NCBI GenBank assembly: GCA_013289045.1
Contig: JABDAU010000013.1
Location: 1 to 60,120, forward strand
Reading direction: 5' to 3'
Length of the DNA stretch: 60,120 bases
DNA from: Bacteroidota bacterium
GTDB taxonomy: Bacteria; Bacteroidota; Bacteroidia; Sphingobacteriales; Sphingobacteriaceae
Below are positions 44,600 through 53,052 of the stretch, piece by piece. A program made the translations under genes and the position numbers. Position 1 is the stretch's first letter. Each line of letters starts with the position of its first letter. The notes below the pieces were generated by a model that had not been told where the DNA came from, ran no database searches, and saw nothing but the letters and a program-made list of their open reading frames with translations.

Positions 44600-45193
44600 A
44601 TGTTACTCGGCGTAAAACATATCTCAAAATTATGTTTGCCGGCACTCCTGGCAGCCATGCTTTTGTTGCCGGCTTGCGAGAATGATATCAACAAGATACA
44701 TCAGTTATCGGCAATCCAAAATATGGATGTTGATACTATGCATGGCGTCGACATCATTTTTAGCGATTCGGCACATGTAAAGTTTAAGGTCTTATCGCCG
44801 CTGTTACTGAAGTATACCGCCGGTAAAAATCCTTATAATTTAATGCCAAAGGGCGTTCATATTCTTATTTACGACCGCGACCTGAGCCAGATGGGCGACC
44901 TCACTGCCGATACCGGCATACAGCGGGAATCCTCAAACAAAATAGAATTTCATAAAAACGTAGTGGCTAAAAATGCCAAAGGCGACATTTTCCGTTCTGA
45001 TGAGCTGATATGGGACCAGGCAACCAAAAAAATGCATTCAAACAAGGCGGTAGAAATCACCATGGCCAATGGCGATATCACCCATGGCATTGGATTTACC
45101 AGCGATCAGAGTTTTGAGCACTGGACGATAGACAAAATGAACGGCATATTTAACGTGGATGAAAAGGATACCCAGCAGGCTCAAATTCATTAA
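44600..45193 (+). CDS. lptC: LPS export protein LptC, lipoprotein form
   Basis: 197 residues from ATG 44600; the open frame reaches back to TTG 44564 inside the previous gene. The signal ends LLPAC with lipidated C26, unlike the single-helix anchor of E. coli LptC but usual in Bacteroidota. VDIIFSDSAHVKFKVLSPLL, YDRDLSQMGDLTADTG and KMHSNKAVEITMANGDITHGIGF match the OstA/LptC beta-jellyroll that passes LPS from LptFGB to LptA. It starts ten bases after the barrel gene. Confidence 0.82.
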   Translation: MLLGVKHISKLCLPALLAAMLLLPACENDINKIHQLSAIQNMDVDTMHGVDIIFSDSAHVKFKVLSPLLLKYTAGKNPYNLMPKGVHILIYDRDLSQMGDLTADTGIQRESSNKIEFHKNVVAKNAKGDIFRSDELIWDQATKKMHSNKAVEITMANGDITHGIGFTSDQSFEHWTIDKMNGIFNVDEKDTQQAQIH

Positions 45194-45197
45194 AAAT

Positions 45198-45232
45198 TTT
45201 GATTAGATAATTTTACTAAAAGTTGTATCTTG
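45198..45232 (+). promoter_or_regulatory. Possible promoter of the PpiD-like gene
   Basis: TTTG (45198-45201) and TATCTTG (45226-45232, one base short of TAnnTTTG) lie 24 bases apart, 44 bases before the ATG at 45277. Weak but plausible. Confidence 0.3.
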
Positions 45233-45276
45233 CGCCTCTTTTTTGGGGGACGTATATAAATAGTTATTAGAGATTT

Positions 45277-47379
45277 ATGGGAATAATGAGTTTTTTGCGC
45301 AATCGCATGGGGATAATATTAGTCGCCATGATAGCGCTTGCGTTGTTACTTTTCATCGCGATGGACGTGGTGCATTACGGTAATGGTTTTTTCCGCGACG
45401 ACACTACTGTTGTTGGCGAAGTGGCCGGCCAAACATTGGCCGACAGCGATTATAACAACAAGGTTAAAGAGCTTACTACTATGTTCGAAGAGCAATCGCA
45501 TCAAAGCGAATTGCCGGCTCAGTACGCATCATACATACAGGAAACTGCCTGGCAGCGTATGATAAGTGATGCGATCATGAACCACGAGATGGACAGGCTG
45601 GGACTGACTGTAGGCACAGCCGAAGAAAGCGACATGATACAGGGCAATAACCCTAATCAGCAGATAGTGCAGGCTTTCCAAAGCGCGGACGGGCAGGTTG
45701 ACAGGGCAAGGTTAAACCAGTTCCTGGCGCGTATCTCACAGGCTAAAGAAACTGACCCAACCTTTATCCGTTGGAAAGCCTTCCTTAACCAGATAGTTGA
45801 CGCAAAACGTAATGAAAAATACCTGAGCGTTGTGGCTAACGGCCTGTATGTTAACTCGCTTGACGCCAAGGATGATTACGAGGCTAAAAACAAGCTGGTT
45901 AATCTTCAATATGTAAGGCTTGATTATTCATCGATACCTGATAACAAGGTTTCAGTTTCTGATGATGATTACCAGAGCTATTACAATGACCACAAGCAGG
46001 AATTTGATAACCCTGAAGAAACACGCACATTACAGTATGTAAGCTTTAATGCAGCACCTTCAAAGGGAGATTCAGCCGCTATAAAAGAGCAGGTTGAGAA
46101 ATTGTTGCCTGATTTCAAAACAACAAAAGATGACTCGACATTTGTTGCCATGAATGCCGATACTAAAGAGCCGATAGTTTGGAAGCACAAAGGCCAGCTC
46201 GATCCGAAGATCGATTCGCTGATGCTGAATGCTTCGCCAGGCTTTGTTTACGGCCCTTACCAATCAACCGGCTCATTTAAGATCGCCAAATTGATCGCTA
46301 CAGAAACCGGCCCCGACTCCGTTAAGGCAAGGCATATCCTTTTGCAGGTAACTGTATCATTGGCGGCTACGCAAAAAACTGCCGATTCAATAAAACAACT
46401 TATACAGAGCGGGAAAGCAACATTTGCTGATATAGCTCAAAAATATTCAATTGATAAAAGTTCGGCCGAAAAAGGCGGGGAAGTGGGCACATTCGGTCGT
46501 GGAGCAATGGTGCCGCAGTTTGAGGATGCGGCTTTCCACGGCAAAAAAGGCGATATCAAAACCGTTGTAAGCCAGTATGGCGTACACATCATCGAGATCG
46601 AGGATCAAAAAGGTTCGCAGAAAGTGGTGAAGGTTGCAGTTGTCGACAAGGCATTAACTTCAAGTTCTGCGACACAATCAGCAGCCTACAGCAAAGCCCA
46701 GGCATTTTTGGGTAAAGTAAATGATAACTTCACCGGCGAGGCTGCCAGCGAAAAACTTGCAGTATTGCCTGCACAAAATGTTACTGCAATGGGCAGCACC
46801 TTAGGCCAGATACCTAATGCACGCGAAGTTGTTAGATGGGCTTTCAAGGCTAAAGTTGGCGACGTTACCGACCAGGTTTATACCCTCGGCAACCAATACG
46901 TGGTAGCACAGTTGACAGAAATAAGGCCAAAAGGCATACTGCCGTTGGAAAACGTGAAAGCGCAGATAAAACCGATGGTAATTACACACGTTAAAGCCAA
47001 AATGCTCATCGATAAGTTTAACGCAGCTAAAAATGGTGCAGTAAACCTTCCGCAGCTTGCGCAAAAGGTTGGTGCAGCAGTTGTTCCGTTACAAAATATA
47101 GTATTTGCCAATCCTGTTGTTCCGGCAGGTGGTGCAGAATATAAGCTGATCGGTGCTGCCTTCGGTTCAAGCCCGGGCAAATTATCGGCTCCGCTTGAAG
47201 GTACTGCCGGTGTGTATGTATTTAGCGTTGATGGTTTTGTAAAACCTGCGCCATTAACTAACGTAGTAAGGGAGCAGCAGCAAATGGGCCAGATGCTGGC
47301 ACAGCGTGCCGAACAAATGATATTTGAAGCGCTGAAAGATAAGGCGAATGTAAAAGATTACAGGAGCAAGTTCTTATAA
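45277..47379 (+). CDS. Periplasmic peptidyl-prolyl isomerase/foldase, PpiD-like
   Basis: 700 residues. One N-terminal membrane anchor (about 10-32) and a SurA_N-like chaperone part follow. A parvulin domain at about 348-445 shows ARHILLQV, FADIAQKYS, GGEVGTFGRGAMVPQFEDAAF and YGVHIIEI, then a second, degenerate parvulin-like segment. This is the layout of PpiD, a periplasmic chaperone for outer membrane proteins held at the Sec translocon. The position after lptC fits envelope assembly. Ends in a terminator at 47402. Confidence 0.88.
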   Translation: MGIMSFLRNRMGIILVAMIALALLLFIAMDVVHYGNGFFRDDTTVVGEVAGQTLADSDYNNKVKELTTMFEEQSHQSELPAQYASYIQETAWQRMISDAIMNHEMDRLGLTVGTAEESDMIQGNNPNQQIVQAFQSADGQVDRARLNQFLARISQAKETDPTFIRWKAFLNQIVDAKRNEKYLSVVANGLYVNSLDAKDDYEAKNKLVNLQYVRLDYSSIPDNKVSVSDDDYQSYYNDHKQEFDNPEETRTLQYVSFNAAPSKGDSAAIKEQVEKLLPDFKTTKDDSTFVAMNADTKEPIVWKHKGQLDPKIDSLMLNASPGFVYGPYQSTGSFKIAKLIATETGPDSVKARHILLQVTVSLAATQKTADSIKQLIQSGKATFADIAQKYSIDKSSAEKGGEVGTFGRGAMVPQFEDAAFHGKKGDIKTVVSQYGVHIIEIEDQKGSQKVVKVAVVDKALTSSSATQSAAYSKAQAFLGKVNDNFTGEAASEKLAVLPAQNVTAMGSTLGQIPNAREVVRWAFKAKVGDVTDQVYTLGNQYVVAQLTEIRPKGILPLENVKAQIKPMVITHVKAKMLIDKFNAAKNGAVNLPQLAQKVGAAVVPLQNIVFANPVVPAGGAEYKLIGAAFGSSPGKLSAPLEGTAGVYVFSVDGFVKPAPLTNVVREQQQMGQMLAQRAEQMIFEALKDKANVKDYRSKFL

Positions 47380-47392
47380 GCCATATTTAAAG

Positions 47393-47400
47393 TATTTTTG
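47393..47400 (+). promoter_or_regulatory. -7 box TATTTTTG just before a hairpin
   Basis: TATTTTTG fits TAnnTTTG and lies two bases before the terminator-like hairpin at 47402. If active for the DUF2480 gene, its transcript would begin inside that hairpin. Confidence 0.35.
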
Positions 47401-47401
47401 C

Positions 47402-47441
47402 ATCCGGGAATAGTGTTAAACTGTTCCCGGATTTTTATTTT
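47402..47441 (+). terminator. Rho-independent terminator after the PpiD-like gene
   Basis: ATCCGGGAA and TTCCCGGAT pair over 9 bp around a 13-base loop, followed by a T-rich tract. It stands 22 bases after the PpiD-like stop and 8 bases before the DUF2480 ATG. Confidence 0.8.
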
Positions 47442-47449
47442 AAGGAAAA

Positions 47450-47965
47450 ATGGAAATACAGGAAAATATAGTGAACAAAGTGGCCATGAGTGGCTTAACC
47501 ACACTCGACCCGGCATCTTTTTATCCAAAAGGCGAACGTGTGCTGTATGATATAAAGGATAACCTGTACATGGAGCTGATATTGCGCGAGAAGGATTTTC
47601 GTGAGTTTGTAAAGGGCCACGACTGGAGCCAATACGCCGGCAAAAATGTAGGTGTAACCTGTACCGCCGATGCTATTGTACCTGCATGGGCCTATATGCT
47701 GCTGGCCAACAGGCTTGCGCCATATGCCGCCGATGTAGTTTTCGGTGATCTGGATGCGCTTGAAAGCGTACTATTCCTGAAAGAAATACAAAAGGCAGAC
47801 CTGGAGCAATACCGTGATCAGCGCATTGTATTGAAAGGTTGCGGCGATATACCTGTGCCGGTATCAGCTTATGTTGAGCTTACCCGTGTACTCACCCCAG
47901 TTGCCAAAAGCCTGATGTATGGCGAACCGTGCTCAACCGTACCTATTTACAAGCGTAAAGAATAA
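47450..47965 (+). CDS. DUF2480-family protein
   Basis: 171 residues, no signal peptide or membrane helix. IVNKVAMSGLTTLDPASFYPKGERV at the start, FREFVKGHDWSQYAGKNVGVTCTADAIVPAWAYMLLA and VLKGCGDIPVPVSAYVELTRVLTPVAKSLMYGEPCSTVPIYKRK are the family signature. The conserved Cys residues near the C-terminus (GCGDI, EPCST) may bind a metal or do redox work. Function unknown; cytosolic. DUF2480 is widespread in Bacteroidota, often near Fe-S assembly genes, none of which are seen here. Confidence 0.82.
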   Translation: MEIQENIVNKVAMSGLTTLDPASFYPKGERVLYDIKDNLYMELILREKDFREFVKGHDWSQYAGKNVGVTCTADAIVPAWAYMLLANRLAPYAADVVFGDLDALESVLFLKEIQKADLEQYRDQRIVLKGCGDIPVPVSAYVELTRVLTPVAKSLMYGEPCSTVPIYKRKE

Positions 47966-48055
47966 ACTTCCTTTTTAGCCGTTAGTGTATCATCTGAAAC
48001 GGAATGTAATGTTCCTCATAAGAATGAGACCGTTCCAAAGGCTAAGTACTAAATA

Positions 48056-48832
48056 ATGAGACCGTTCCTTTTTATTGCTTTTATACTCGCAGGCATTTCA
48101 TCACCGCTGTTTGCCCAGCAGTTGGAGAAGGCCCCCGAAACAGTTTTTAAGCCCGGCGAAGAATTAAGCTATCGCCTTAAATATGGCTTTTTTACTGCCG
48201 CTACTGCTGATATAAAGGTAGAAAATACAGACATCAAATTTGAAGGCAATCCTGCTTACCACATCGTTGCCGATGCCAAGACCGCCGGTACATTCGATCT
48301 TCTGTACAAGGTACGTAACCGTTACGAAACCTATATCGATGAAAAAACGCTGCTCCCATATTTCTATGCCGAGAACAGGCATGAGTCGAGTTATAAGCAT
48401 AGCGATAAAGTTACCTTCGACCATAGTACTGAAAAGATAACAGCGGCAAAAGGTACTTTTCCATTCAAGGGGCAGGTTTTTGATTTCCTGTCGGCCTATT
48501 ACTTTGCCCGCAACCTGGATGTGACAAAGATGAAGATCGGCGAGAAATTCGACCTCGACTATTTCCTGGAGGATGGCGTACATACGCTCACCATTACCTA
48601 TGTGGGTAAAGAAAAAACGGATTGTTCGCTCGGTACATTTAATTGTTATAAATTTAACCCCACAATTATTCCAGGCCGTATTTTCAGGAAAGACAGCAAG
48701 CTGTATCTTTGGATAACAGCCGATGGCAACCGCATCCCGATTAAGGCGCATGTAGAAGTAGTTGTAGGCAGTTTAACAATGGATCTGCTGGATGCAAAAA
48801 GTTTGAAATATCCATTAAACCCCGTTAAGTGA
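48056..48832 (+). CDS. DUF3108-family secreted protein
   Basis: 258 residues. A signal peptide ends at SPLFAQQ. FKPGEELSYRLKYGFFTAATADIKVEN is the DUF3108 start, and FDFLSAYYFARNLD and RKDSKLYLWITADGNRIPIKAHVEVVVGSLTMDL complete it. It is probably a periplasmic beta-rich protein; role unknown. The gene after it begins one base after its stop, so the pair is likely co-translated. The 90-base space to DUF2480 holds no clear signal. Confidence 0.85.
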   Translation: MRPFLFIAFILAGISSPLFAQQLEKAPETVFKPGEELSYRLKYGFFTAATADIKVENTDIKFEGNPAYHIVADAKTAGTFDLLYKVRNRYETYIDEKTLLPYFYAENRHESSYKHSDKVTFDHSTEKITAAKGTFPFKGQVFDFLSAYYFARNLDVTKMKIGEKFDLDYFLEDGVHTLTITYVGKEKTDCSLGTFNCYKFNPTIIPGRIFRKDSKLYLWITADGNRIPIKAHVEVVVGSLTMDLLDAKSLKYPLNPVK

Positions 48833-48833
48833 A

Positions 48834-49397
48834 ATGATTGAAGTTGACAACGTATTGGTGCACGAGGATGTGGTGAAGAACAATTTTGTATGCAACCTGA
48901 ACAAGTGCAAAGGTGCATGCTGTATTGAAGGCGATTCGGGCGCGCCATTGAATTCGGATGAGCTGGATAGGATAACCGCTGTGTACCCCAAAGTAAAGCC
49001 TTACATGACAGCTAAAGGCATCGCAACCGTCGAAAAGGAAGGTGCATACGTAACAGATTTTGAGGGCGATTATACTACCCCTTGCGTTGATATCCATAAA
49101 GAATGCGCTTACGTCATCTGGGAAAATGGCATCACCAAATGCGCCATTGAAAAAGCCTATGAGAATGGCGATATCGACTGGAAGAAACCTATTTCATGCC
49201 ACCTATACCCTATCCGCATTACCAAATACCCCGAGTTTGATGTATTAAATTACGACCGCTGGAGCATTTGCAGCCCTGCATGCTCATTTGGCGACCAGTT
49301 GCAGATCAAGATCCATGAATTTTTGAAAGAGCCGCTGATACGCAAGTACGGTGAGGTTTGGTATAAGGAGTTGGAAGAAGCGGTGGAGGGGATGTGA
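48834..49397 (+). CDS. DUF3109-family Cys-rich protein
   Basis: 187 residues with ten cysteines in the first 150 (C20, C25, C29, C30, C84, C91, C103, C122, C146, C150). Motifs are NKCKGACCIEGDSGAPL, TPCVDIHKECAYV, TKCAIEKAY, SCHLYPIRI and ICSPACSFG. DUF3109 resembles YkgJ-type zinc/iron-cluster-binding proteins, and the cysteines probably bind two metal centres. No signal peptide. It follows the DUF3108 gene by one base. Function unknown. Confidence 0.88.
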   Translation: MIEVDNVLVHEDVVKNNFVCNLNKCKGACCIEGDSGAPLNSDELDRITAVYPKVKPYMTAKGIATVEKEGAYVTDFEGDYTTPCVDIHKECAYVIWENGITKCAIEKAYENGDIDWKKPISCHLYPIRITKYPEFDVLNYDRWSICSPACSFGDQLQIKIHEFLKEPLIRKYGEVWYKELEEAVEGM

Positions 49398-49439
49398 TAA
49401 ACGGGTATCATCTTTGCGTTTAATTGAATATATTTGTAT

Positions 49440-49667
49440 ATGGTACGAGCAATCCTGAAATCGGAAAACAGTGATCTTACAATTAAATTGCCTGAAGATA
49501 TGATAGGTAAATTGATTGAGGTGATCGCTTTTGAGGTTGAGGAAAGTGCAGATCAATCCCCCACTAAAACTAAACCTTCAAAATTAAGAGGGTTTCTATC
49601 TGCCAAGAGCGCAGAATCATTACATCAGCATATCAATCAGAGCAGGGACGAATGGGATACCTTGTAG
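49440..49667 (+). CDS. Antitoxin-like protein of a VapBC pair
   Basis: 75 residues from ATG 49440 (an in-frame TTG is six bases before). IKLPEDMIGKLIEVIAFEVEE is a possible short beta-helix DNA-binding start, and the C-terminal half (KLRGFLSAKSAESLHQHINQSRDEW) is the typical toxin-binding tail ending in W. No close family is recognised, but overlap with the PIN gene by 16 bases shows the pairing. A TATATTTG box lies three bases before the ATG. Confidence 0.75.
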   Translation: MVRAILKSENSDLTIKLPEDMIGKLIEVIAFEVEESADQSPTKTKPSKLRGFLSAKSAESLHQHINQSRDEWDTL

Positions 49668-50032
49668 ATAGCAATGTATTGATCGATTACGTTGCAGAAA
49701 GATTTGCCGAATATCAATTGGAAGCACTCGATGCCATCTTCGATGACAGTCTAAATGTTTCAGTTATTACTAAAATTGAGATATTAGGATTTAATATTTC
49801 TCCTGAAGAAGAAAGCAGGATGATCGGATTTTTGAAAAATGCCAATATCATTCAACTCACCGATGATATTGTCAATGCTACTATCACACTAAAAAAATCA
49901 ATCCGGATAAAAACTCCCGATGCAATAATAGCATCAACCGCTTTAATTAACGCCCACACCCTCATCACCAGTAACACTTCAGATTTTAAACGGATTGCAG
50001 GCTTAAAATTGCTTAAGCCGCATGAATTATGA
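49652..50032 (+). CDS. PIN-domain toxin, VapC-like
   Basis: 126 residues. The PIN acidic site is D6 in YLVDSNVLID, E43 in TKIEILGF, D90 in KTPDAIIAS and D111 in TSNTSDFKRI, all present, so an active RNase is likely. VapC toxins cut initiator tRNA, rRNA or other RNAs. The start lies 16 bases inside the antitoxin gene. Confidence 0.9.
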   Translation: MGYLVDSNVLIDYVAERFAEYQLEALDAIFDDSLNVSVITKIEILGFNISPEEESRMIGFLKNANIIQLTDDIVNATITLKKSIRIKTPDAIIASTALINAHTLITSNTSDFKRIAGLKLLKPHEL

Positions 50033-50112
50033 TCAGTATGTGTTGATTTAAACGAGCTTTTACAAAAATTTGCCAATATTTGTAATAATAAATTTACACT
50101 GTACCATTACAG

Positions 50113-51249
50113 ATGAAAACAGCCCTCATAACAGGCATAACCGGTCAGGATGGCGCGTATTTAGCCGAGTTTCTGCTGAAAAAAGGCTATACGGTGCATG
50201 GTGTAAAGCGCCGCTCGTCTTTATTCAATACCGACCGCATCGATCATCTGTACCACGACCCGCATGATCTCGGTGCAAAATTCACCCTGCATTATGGCGA
50301 CATGACGGATTCCACCAATCTCATCCGCATTATACAGGAAACCCAACCCGACGAGATCTACAACCTTGCTGCCCAAAGCCATGTAAAAGTAAGTTTTGAT
50401 ACACCTGAGTATACCGCCAATGCAGATGGCGTAGGTGTGTTACGTATGCTTGAGGCGATCAGGCTGTTGGGATTAACCAACAAAACCCGTTTCTACCAGG
50501 CATCAACTTCCGAGTTGTATGGTTTGGTGCAGGCTGTTCCGCAAAGTGAAACTACGCCATTTTACCCGCGGTCGCCTTATGCGGTGGCTAAGCTGTATGG
50601 CTATTGGATAACGGTAAATTACCGCGAGGCTTATGGCATGTATGCCTGCAATGGCATCTTATTCAACCATGAAAGCCCTATCCGTGGCGAAACTTTTGTT
50701 ACCCGTAAAATAACCCGTGCAGCGGCAAAAATAGCGCTGGGTTTACAAAGCTGCCTGTACATGGGCAACCTCTCTGCCCTGCGCGATTGGGGCCATGCCA
50801 AAGATTACGTCGAGGCCATGTGGTTGATGCTGCAGCAGGATACAGCGGAAGACTTTGTGATAGCGACAGGCGTAACCACCACGGTACGCGATTTTATCCG
50901 TATGGCATTTTTCGAATTGGGTATCGAGATAGAGTTTAGTGGTAAGGATGAAAATGAACGGGGTGTAATTATCGATATCGATGAACAAAAGCTGGAGGAA
51001 TTGGGTTTAAATGCAGAGGTACTGCGTTTCGGGCAAACTGTGGTGAAGATAGACCCGCGGTACTTTAGGCCAACCGAGGTAGAGTTGCTTATGGGCGATG
51101 CCACAAAGGCAAAGGAAAAGCTGGGCTGGCAGCCAAAATATGACCTGCAGGCACTGGTGCATGACATGGCGATGTCTGATCTGCATGTGGTGAAGAAGGA
51201 TGATTATCTGAAAAAAGGCGGCTTCAGCACCCTTAATTATTTTGAATAG
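50113..51249 (+). CDS. gmd: GDP-mannose 4,6-dehydratase
   Basis: 378 residues. [15 protein letters not shown] (NADP-binding TGxxGxxG form), the typical [43 protein letters not shown], and catalytic Y156 and K160 in [13 protein letters not shown] identify Gmd. [20 protein letters not shown] is the substrate loop. It makes GDP-4-keto-6-deoxymannose, the precursor of GDP-L-fucose, GDP-rhamnose or GDP-perosamine for surface glycans. The next enzyme (such as Fcl) is not in the window. The next gene starts 25 bases on. Confidence 0.97.
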   Translation: MKTALITGITGQDGAYLAEFLLKKGYTVHGVKRRSSLFNTDRIDHLYHDPHDLGAKFTLHYGDMTDSTNLIRIIQETQPDEIYNLAAQSHVKVSFDTPEYTANADGVGVLRMLEAIRLLGLTNKTRFYQASTSELYGLVQAVPQSETTPFYPRSPYAVAKLYGYWITVNYREAYGMYACNGILFNHESPIRGETFVTRKITRAAAKIALGLQSCLYMGNLSALRDWGHAKDYVEAMWLMLQQDTAEDFVIATGVTTTVRDFIRMAFFELGIEIEFSGKDENERGVIIDIDEQKLEELGLNAEVLRFGQTVVKIDPRYFRPTEVELLMGDATKAKEKLGWQPKYDLQALVHDMAMSDLHVVKKDDYLKKGGFSTLNYFE

Positions 51250-51274
51250 CGTACATTTGGTAATATCAACTTAT

Positions 51275-52888
51275 ATGAAAAAAGTTTTAGGAATAATTGC
51301 TTTATTATTGATAACAGTTGGCGCATCGCGTGCGCAGGTAACTTACCAGCCTTATTCCTATGATTTTTACCAGAAGCTCGATCAGGATGCTTATTCAACC
51401 TCTACCCGCGAGCATACAGCGCTAAAGCCTTTCTTTATCGACGACTCTTTGCTGAAAACCCATTATGATTCGCTGATGAATTATAATAACGACGGCAAGC
51501 AGCATAGCTGGGGCTATCGTAAACTTTTCCAGGAGCATTTGATCGATACCAAAACCGCTAACAGCACTTTTTATGCAGATGTACTGCCCGATTTTACCAT
51601 TGGCAAAAACTTCCTGGCAGGCAAAGAAAATACTACACTCGACTCGTACGGCCTGCAATTCGGCGGTACGGTAAGCAATAAATTCTATTACAACTTTATG
51701 GGTTTCGAGAACCAGGGCGATTTCCCCGAGTATATCTCTACCTACATCAATCAAACCGGTATGATCCCCGGCCAGGCACGCGCCAATGTTTACGGTTATA
51801 ATAACTATGATTGGTTTTACTGGACCGCCAACCTGTCGTATTCGCCAAATAAATACCTGAATATCACCTTAGGTCACGACCGTACTTTTGTAGGCGATGG
51901 CTACCGGTCGATGTTGTTATCCGACTATGCATCGCCCTACCCTTTCTTAAAGCTTACCGGCGACCTGGGCAATGTTAAATACATGGCCATGTGGATGTAC
52001 GGTAACGACCCTGAAGATTTGGATGCACAAGGCAATCAGCGCCATAAATGGGGCGTCTTCCATTACCTCGACTGGAACGTGAGCAACCGCGTATCATTAG
52101 GCTTCTTTGATAACATTATCTGGTATGATCGTGACAACGCAGGCCACTACCGTGGCTTCGACGTAACATACCTTAATCCAATAACCTTCCTGCGCCCATT
52201 GGAGGCATCAAACGGCTCGCCGGATAATGCGCTGATCGGCCTTAACGGTAAATGGAAAATAGCCAATGGCATAACCATGTATGGCCAGTTTGCTTTGGAT
52301 GAGTTTGAGGCAAAGAATTTCTTCTCAAGCGATGGCAGCTCACGTAATAAGTATGCCTGGCAACTGGGTTTCAGGGGAGCGAACTTGTTCGGCGTTAGCG
52401 GCCTTAATTATCTCGTCGAAAGCAACAACGCCAAGCCTTATACTTATTCAGAGCGTGGCCCGATCATCAATTACACTATCAACGGCGAACCGCTTGCACA
52501 ACCCTGGGGCGCTAACTACCGAGAAGGTGTTGCATTGCTAAACTACTCCTACAAAAGGTGGGATTTTTCAGGCGAGGCTGACTACGGGCATTATGGGTTG
52601 GATATTAATGGCCTTAATTATGGCAAAAATCCATTTCAGGATTACACTAACCCGGCTAAAACCATCAACAATTATACCGGCCAGGGCTTAACCACCAACA
52701 TGTATTATCTGCAAGGCAAAGTTGCCTTTGTCCTCAATCCAAAATATAACCTGCGTTTAGAGCTTAGCGGAATATACCGCGATGAAAAGAATACCGCATT
52801 CAACGACAAAACCGGCTTGTTAACCATCGGCATCCGCAGTTCATTCCGTCAATTCTATACTGATCTGGCAAGTTTCCAGTCGCACTGA
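51275..52888 (+). CDS. Outer membrane protein, RemB/Wzi-like
   Basis: About 537 residues from ATG 51275; the frame opens at TTG 51242 inside gmd. A signal peptide ends at ASRAQV. The rest is beta-rich with many aromatic, Asn and Tyr residues, like a large barrel. DFYQKLDQDAYSTSTREHTALKPF near the start, and WFYWTANLSYSPNKYLNITLGHDRTFVGDGYRSMLLSD in the middle, resemble the Bacteroidota RemB/capsule-assembly Wzi group. The downstream space of gmd suggests a role in exported glycan or gliding surface. The family call is from memory and not certain. Confidence 0.6.
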   Translation: MKKVLGIIALLLITVGASRAQVTYQPYSYDFYQKLDQDAYSTSTREHTALKPFFIDDSLLKTHYDSLMNYNNDGKQHSWGYRKLFQEHLIDTKTANSTFYADVLPDFTIGKNFLAGKENTTLDSYGLQFGGTVSNKFYYNFMGFENQGDFPEYISTYINQTGMIPGQARANVYGYNNYDWFYWTANLSYSPNKYLNITLGHDRTFVGDGYRSMLLSDYASPYPFLKLTGDLGNVKYMAMWMYGNDPEDLDAQGNQRHKWGVFHYLDWNVSNRVSLGFFDNIIWYDRDNAGHYRGFDVTYLNPITFLRPLEASNGSPDNALIGLNGKWKIANGITMYGQFALDEFEAKNFFSSDGSSRNKYAWQLGFRGANLFGVSGLNYLVESNNAKPYTYSERGPIINYTINGEPLAQPWGANYREGVALLNYSYKRWDFSGEADYGHYGLDINGLNYGKNPFQDYTNPAKTINNYTGQGLTTNMYYLQGKVAFVLNPKYNLRLELSGIYRDEKNTAFNDKTGLLTIGIRSSFRQFYTDLASFQSH

Positions 52889-52889
52889 A

Positions 52890-53050
52890 GTTAGTCCGGA
52901 AGTCAGTGAAGTCGGGAAGTCCGAAAGATAGTACGCTAACGGCTTTCAATTAGCAGGCTTTAGAACTAAGGATTTAAAGAATCTCTTGCTTCCGGACTTT
53001 CCGTCCTCTTGTCTTTCGGACTTCCGGACTTTCCGTCTTTCCTGACTTCC
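52890..53050. repeat. Inverted repeats between convergent genes
   Basis: The left part (52890-52929, CCGGAAGTCAGTGAAGTCGG, GGAAGTCCGAAAGAT) and the right part (53011-53050, GTCTTTCGGACTTCCGGACT, CTTTCCTGACTTCC) are near complements. The pair could end transcription of both the RemB-like and dxs genes. No gene. Confidence 0.65.
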
Positions 53051-53052
53051 CC

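Noticed and set aside
48164..48751. A 195-codon minus-strand frame opposite the DUF3108 gene
   Set aside because: Antisense shadow with no recognisable domain.
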